Assembly: GCF_004358095.2 (NCBI RefSeq)
Contig: NZ_SMZJ02000006.1
Coordinates: 62,001 to 126,000 of the forward strand
Length of the DNA: 64,000 nucleotides
Source of the DNA: Seonamhaeicola sediminis
Lineage (GTDB): Bacteria; Bacteroidota; Bacteroidia; Flavobacteriales; Flavobacteriaceae
Direction of reading: 5' to 3'
Part shown: positions 60,491-64,000 of the stretch, piece by piece
Position numbering within the stretch: the first letter of the stretch is position 1
Layout: every line of letters begins with the position of its first letter
Notes under the pieces: model-generated
Seen by the model: the letters and a program-made list of their open reading frames with translations, nothing else
Told to the model about the DNA's origin: nothing
The model's database searches: none
Program-made: the position numbers and the translations under genes

Positions 60491-62899
60491 ATGGGTAAAC
60501 GAATCATAAAAAAAGTAGCAGTCATTGGATCTGGAATTATGGGTAGCGGTATTGCTTGTCATTTTGCTAACATTGGCGTTGAAGTACTACTTTTAGACAT
60601 TGTTCCAAGAGATTTAAATGATGCTGAAAAAGCTAAAGGGTTAACCCTAAATGACAGTATAGTAAGAAATAGGTTAGTTAATGATTCGCTTCAAAAGGCT
60701 CTAAAAACTAAACCATCCCCTATCTATCATGAAAGGTTTGCCAACCGAATTACCACAGGAAATTTAGAAGATGATATAGCTAAAGTAAATGATGTAGACT
60801 GGATTATTGAAGTAGTTGTAGAACGCTTGGATATAAAAAAACAAGTTTTTGAGAATTTAGAAAAACACAGAAAGTCTGGAACTCTTATTACATCAAACAC
60901 ATCCGGAATTCCTATAAAGTTTATGAGTAAAGGTAGAAGTAACGATTTCCAAAAACATTTCTGTGGAACACATTTCTTTAATCCCGCCAGATATTTAAAA
61001 TTATTTGAAATTATTCCCGGTCCCGAGACATCTCAGGAAGTTCTTGATTTTCTAAATAATTATGGTGAGCAGTATTTAGGAAAGACTTCAGTTATTGCTA
61101 AAGACACACCTGCGTTTATAGGGAATCGCATCGGGATTTTTGGAATTCAATCCTTATTTCATCAAGTAAAAGAACTGGGATTAACAATTGAAGAAGTAGA
61201 CAAACTTACCGGTACAGTTATTGGAAGACCTAAATCTGCTACTTTTAGAACCGTTGATGTTGTTGGTTTAGATACGCTTGTACATGTAGCTAATGGTATT
61301 TATGAAAATTGTACTGATGATGAAGCACACGAGTTATTCAAACTGCCCGAATTCATCAATACGATGATGGAAAAAAAATGGTTAGGCAGCAAAACCGGAC
61401 AAGGTTTTTATAAAAAGGTAAAGGGAGATAATGGCAAAAGTGAAATCCTATCTCTAGACTTAAATACTTTGGAATATAGAAGTAATAAAAAAGCCAAATT
61501 TACCACTTTAGAACTCACCAAACCTATTGAAAAGGTCATTGATAGATTTAAAATATTAGTATCAGGAAAAGATAAAGCTGGAGCCTTTTATAGAAAGAAC
61601 TTTGCAGCTATGTTTGCTTATGTTTCTAATAGAATTCCTGAAATATCTGATGAACTTTATAAGATTGATGATGCTATGAAAGCTGGTTTTGGATGGGAGC
61701 ATGGGCCTTTTCAAATCTGGGATGCTATTGGAGTTGAAGAGGGTATTAACATTATGAAATCAGAAAGTTTGAAACCTGCTTCTTGGGTGAATGATATGTT
61801 GGCCTCGGGAAATTCATCTTTTTATACCGTTAAAAATGGAGCAACTCATTATTATGATATACCATCTAAATCTCAAATAAAAAAACCAGGTCAGGATGCC
61901 TTTATTATTTTGGATAATATTAGAAAAAGTAATGAGATTTTTAAAAACTCTGGAGTTGTAATTGAAGATTTGGGTGATGGTATTATCAACTGTGAATTTC
62001 AATCTAAAATGAATACTATTGGTGGTGATGTTTTAGCAGGATTGAATAGAGCCATAGATATAGCAGAAAAAGATTTTGATGGACTTGTAGTGGGTAATCA
62101 AAGTGCTAATTTTTCGGTTGGTGCCAATATAGGCATGATTTTCATGATGGCCGTAGAACAAGAATATGACGAATTAAATGGAGCTATTAAGTATTTTCAA
62201 GACACCATGATGCGGATGCGTTATTCAGCCATACCTACAATTTCTGCACCTCATGGGTTATCGCTAGGTGGAGCCTGTGAACTCTCTATGCATGCCGATA
62301 AAGTTGTAGCCGCTGCCGAAACCTATATAGGCTTGGTTGAGTTTGGAGTTGGCGTTATCCCCGGTGGTGCTGGCTCTAAAGAAATGGCACTTAGAGCCTC
62401 CGATTCCTTTAGAAAAGGTGATGTAGAATTAAATGTTTTGCAGGAGTATTTCCTAACCATAGGAATGGCTAAAGTAGCCACCTCAGCTTATGAAGCGTTT
62501 GATTTAGGTTTACTTCAAAAAGGTAAAGATATCGTTGTTGTTAACAAAGACCGACAAATAGCAACTGCTAAAGCCCATGCTAGATTAATGGCAGATGCTG
62601 GTTATACACAACCCATAAAACGTAAAGATGTAAAAGTACTAGGAAAGCAAGCCTTAGGAATGTTTTTAGTGGGAACAGATTCTATGGAAGCTGCCAATTA
62701 TATTAGTGAACACGACCAAAAAATTGCTAATAAATTAGCCTACGTGATGGCAGGTGGCGACTTATCTGAACCCTCATTAGTTACAGAACAATATTTGTTA
62801 GACTTAGAAAGAGAGGCATTCTTAAGTTTATGCACAGAGCGTAAAACCTTAGAACGCATTCAGCATATGCTCAAAACTGGAAAACCATTACGTAATTAG
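60491..62899 (+). CDS. 3-hydroxyacyl-CoA dehydrogenase/enoyl-CoA hydratase, FadN type
   Basis: An 802-aa bifunctional beta-oxidation enzyme. Residues ~5-190 hold the NAD-binding dehydrogenase (VAVIGSGIMGSGIACHFAN), followed by the dehydrogenase C-terminal domains. The hydratase/isomerase follows at ~500-720 (SAPHGLSLGGACELSMHADK). This order, dehydrogenase before hydratase, is that of Bacillus FadN and the opposite of E. coli FadB. It begins 17 bp after marR, and the thiolase follows. Confidence 0.92.
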   Translation: MGKRIIKKVAVIGSGIMGSGIACHFANIGVEVLLLDIVPRDLNDAEKAKGLTLNDSIVRNRLVNDSLQKALKTKPSPIYHERFANRITTGNLEDDIAKVNDVDWIIEVVVERLDIKKQVFENLEKHRKSGTLITSNTSGIPIKFMSKGRSNDFQKHFCGTHFFNPARYLKLFEIIPGPETSQEVLDFLNNYGEQYLGKTSVIAKDTPAFIGNRIGIFGIQSLFHQVKELGLTIEEVDKLTGTVIGRPKSATFRTVDVVGLDTLVHVANGIYENCTDDEAHELFKLPEFINTMMEKKWLGSKTGQGFYKKVKGDNGKSEILSLDLNTLEYRSNKKAKFTTLELTKPIEKVIDRFKILVSGKDKAGAFYRKNFAAMFAYVSNRIPEISDELYKIDDAMKAGFGWEHGPFQIWDAIGVEEGINIMKSESLKPASWVNDMLASGNSSFYTVKNGATHYYDIPSKSQIKKPGQDAFIILDNIRKSNEIFKNSGVVIEDLGDGIINCEFQSKMNTIGGDVLAGLNRAIDIAEKDFDGLVVGNQSANFSVGANIGMIFMMAVEQEYDELNGAIKYFQDTMMRMRYSAIPTISAPHGLSLGGACELSMHADKVVAAAETYIGLVEFGVGVIPGGAGSKEMALRASDSFRKGDVELNVLQEYFLTIGMAKVATSAYEAFDLGLLQKGKDIVVVNKDRQIATAKAHARLMADAGYTQPIKRKDVKVLGKQALGMFLVGTDSMEAANYISEHDQKIANKLAYVMAGGDLSEPSLVTEQYLLDLEREAFLSLCTERKTLERIQHMLKTGKPLRN

Positions 62900-62901
62900 A
62901 A

Positions 62902-63027
62902 GCCCCTCCTAGCCTCCCCAAAGGTGGAGGAACTAAAAAGGTGGCTCACAATATAAAATGTAAAAAATAACAAATAAAAAACACCCCGCTACAGTTTTCT
63001 CCCCCTTTGGGGGAGTTAGAGGGGGCA
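62902..63027. repeat. Inverted pair of a second palindromic repeat family
   Basis: A left arm at 62902-62932 (GCCCCTCCTAGCCTCCCC and GGTGGAGG) faces a similar right arm at 62994-63027 (CTCCCCCTTTGGGGGAG and GTTAGAGGGGGC). Each arm is itself a G/C-rich hairpin. They lie in the 132-bp gap between two operon genes, and the right arm ends 4 bp before the thiolase ATG. Confidence 0.8.
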
Positions 63028-63031
63028 GCTT

Positions 63032-64000
63032 ATGAAAACCGCATATATAGTAAAAGCATACAGGACAGCCGTTGGAAAAGCACCAAAAGGATTGTTTCGA
63101 TTTAAAAGAACCGATGAGTTGGCAGCTGAGACCATCCAGCATATGATGAAAGAATTACCTCAACTGGATAAAACCAGAATAGATGATGTTATTGTTGGAA
63201 ACGCTATGCCCGAAGGGTCGCAAGGTCTAAACATGGCACGCTTAATTTCTTTGATGGGACTAAACAGTGTAGAAGTTCCAGGAGTTACAGTTAACAGGTT
63301 TTGTTCTTCAGGTATTGAAACCATTGCTATTGCAGTAGCAAAAATTCAATCTGGAATGGCAGAATGTATTATTGCTGGAGGAGCAGAAAGTATGAGTGCT
63401 GTTCCGATGACAGGTTTTAAACCTGAACTTAATTATGATATTGTTAAGGCAGGTCATGAAGATTATTATTGGGGCATGGGTAATACCGCCGAAGCCGTTG
63501 CAAATCAATTTAAAGTTTCTAGAGAAGACCAAGATGCGTTTGCTTATAACTCACACATGAAAGCATTAAAAGCGCAATCTGAAGATAGATTCCAAAATCA
63601 AATTGTTCCTATTCAAATAAATGAAACCTATATAGATTCCAATGGAAAAAAAGCCTCTAAAAGTTATACAGTTACAAAAGATGAAGGCCCAAGAAAAGGT
63701 ACAAGTAAAGAGGCCTTAGCCAAACTAAGACCAGTATTTGCCCAAGGCGGAAGTGTCACTGCAGGTAACTCTTCTCAAATGAGTGATGGCGCTGCCTTTG
63801 TAATGGTTATGAGTGAAGCTATGGTGAAAGAATTAAACTTAGAGCCTATTGCCAGACTAGTAAATTATGCTGCTGCTGGCGTTGAGCCTCGTATTATGGG
63901 GATTGGTCCGGTAAAAGCAATTCCTAAAGCTTTGAAATTGGCTGGTTTAAAACAAGATGACCTAGAACTTATTGAATTAAACGAAGCTTTTGCATCACAA
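63032..64000 (+). CDS. fadA: Acetyl-CoA acyltransferase (thiolase), 3' end beyond the window
   Basis: The first 323 codons of a degradative thiolase; the gene continues past the window edge. The acyl-accepting Cys is Cys91 in NRFCSSGIET. The later motif GAAFVMVMSEAM and the ELNEAFASQ block, which holds the conserved NEAFA, are present. The expected final motifs with the catalytic His and second Cys lie outside. It performs the last step of beta-oxidation, cleaving 3-ketoacyl-CoA, and completes the cycle with the FadN-type enzyme upstream. Confidence 0.93.
   Translation, partial: MKTAYIVKAYRTAVGKAPKGLFRFKRTDELAAETIQHMMKELPQLDKTRIDDVIVGNAMPEGSQGLNMARLISLMGLNSVEVPGVTVNRFCSSGIETIAIAVAKIQSGMAECIIAGGAESMSAVPMTGFKPELNYDIVKAGHEDYYWGMGNTAEAVANQFKVSREDQDAFAYNSHMKALKAQSEDRFQNQIVPIQINETYIDSNGKKASKSYTVTKDEGPRKGTSKEALAKLRPVFAQGGSVTAGNSSQMSDGAAFVMVMSEAMVKELNLEPIARLVNYAAAGVEPRIMGIGPVKAIPKALKLAGLKQDDLELIELNEAFASQ

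Noticed and set aside
62933-63142. Minus-strand frame across the repeat pair and thiolase start
   Set aside because: It consists of repeat DNA and the antisense of the thiolase gene.

Overview
The window is a chromosomal segment of a low-GC member of the Bacteroidetes, almost certainly a marine-type Flavobacteriaceae; the genus cannot be fixed from sequence alone. Evidence: AT-rich DNA with few Shine-Dalgarno sites; many starts preceded by the Bacteroidetes -7 promoter element TAnnTTTG; a type IX secretion (T9SS) C-terminal tail on the secreted endonuclease; flavobacterial families (DUF5606, DUF4199, GlmU-like nucleotidyltransferase, 950-aa CarB, type B L31); and short palindromic repeats of a kind familiar from this group.

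Layout. 1-150: tRNA-Leu(GAG). 188-6113 (minus strand): a VOC protein, an acidic small protein, then a polyamine operon in the order speA-like arginine decarboxylase, agmatinase, deoxyhypusine synthase-like aminobutyltransferase, and a GNAT-nitrilase fusion, with a possible 50-codon small gene in front. 6432-9451: a NYN-LOTUS RNA-binding or nuclease protein facing an octaheme cytochrome c-HEAT-TPR lipoprotein. 9658-14078: a carotenoid cluster (CarH-like B12 photoreceptor regulator, crtI, crtB, crtZ, CrtYcd-type cyclase) able to take GGPP to zeaxanthin. 14059-22128 (minus): metabolic and housekeeping genes (hydroxyacid dehydrogenase, TlpA-like thioredoxin, lipoprotein, Crp/Fnr regulator, def, ruvX, carB, rpmH). 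22346-26703: the accessory stretch, with a GIY-YIG gene embedded in palindromic repeats, an unusual secreted protein, and a cysteine-rich ORF whose reading frame begins at a repeat. This stretch is bounded by two identical 48-bp direct repeats. 26712-40549: lytic transglycosylase, hydrolase, mtaB, peptide-binding lipoprotein, GlmU-like protein, rpmE, glycosyltransferase, phosphosugar mutase and an ABC exporter. 40858-42396: a sigma-factor locus. 42720-49704: RNA methyltransferase, secreted endonuclease I, fructosamine kinase family protein and purL. 49914-57188 (minus): ppdK, an OFA-type transporter, pflA and pflB, an anaerobic pyruvate/formate module. 57629-64000: acyl-CoA synthetase, then a MarR-controlled beta-oxidation operon (marR, FadN-type protein, thiolase cut by the window edge).

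How the parts work together. The polyamine operon plausibly converts arginine to agmatine, putrescine and homospermidine. The crt cluster should be light-responsive through adenosyl-B12. The pfl genes and PpdK sit together around pyruvate and PEP. The fatty-acid operon carries a perfect 32-bp palindrome directly beside the marR promoter. No CRISPR array, prophage, insertion sequence, rRNA operon or origin was recognised. No fully novel system is proven; the best leads are the repeat-bounded accessory stretch, the extended polyamine operon, and pflA without a usual start codon.
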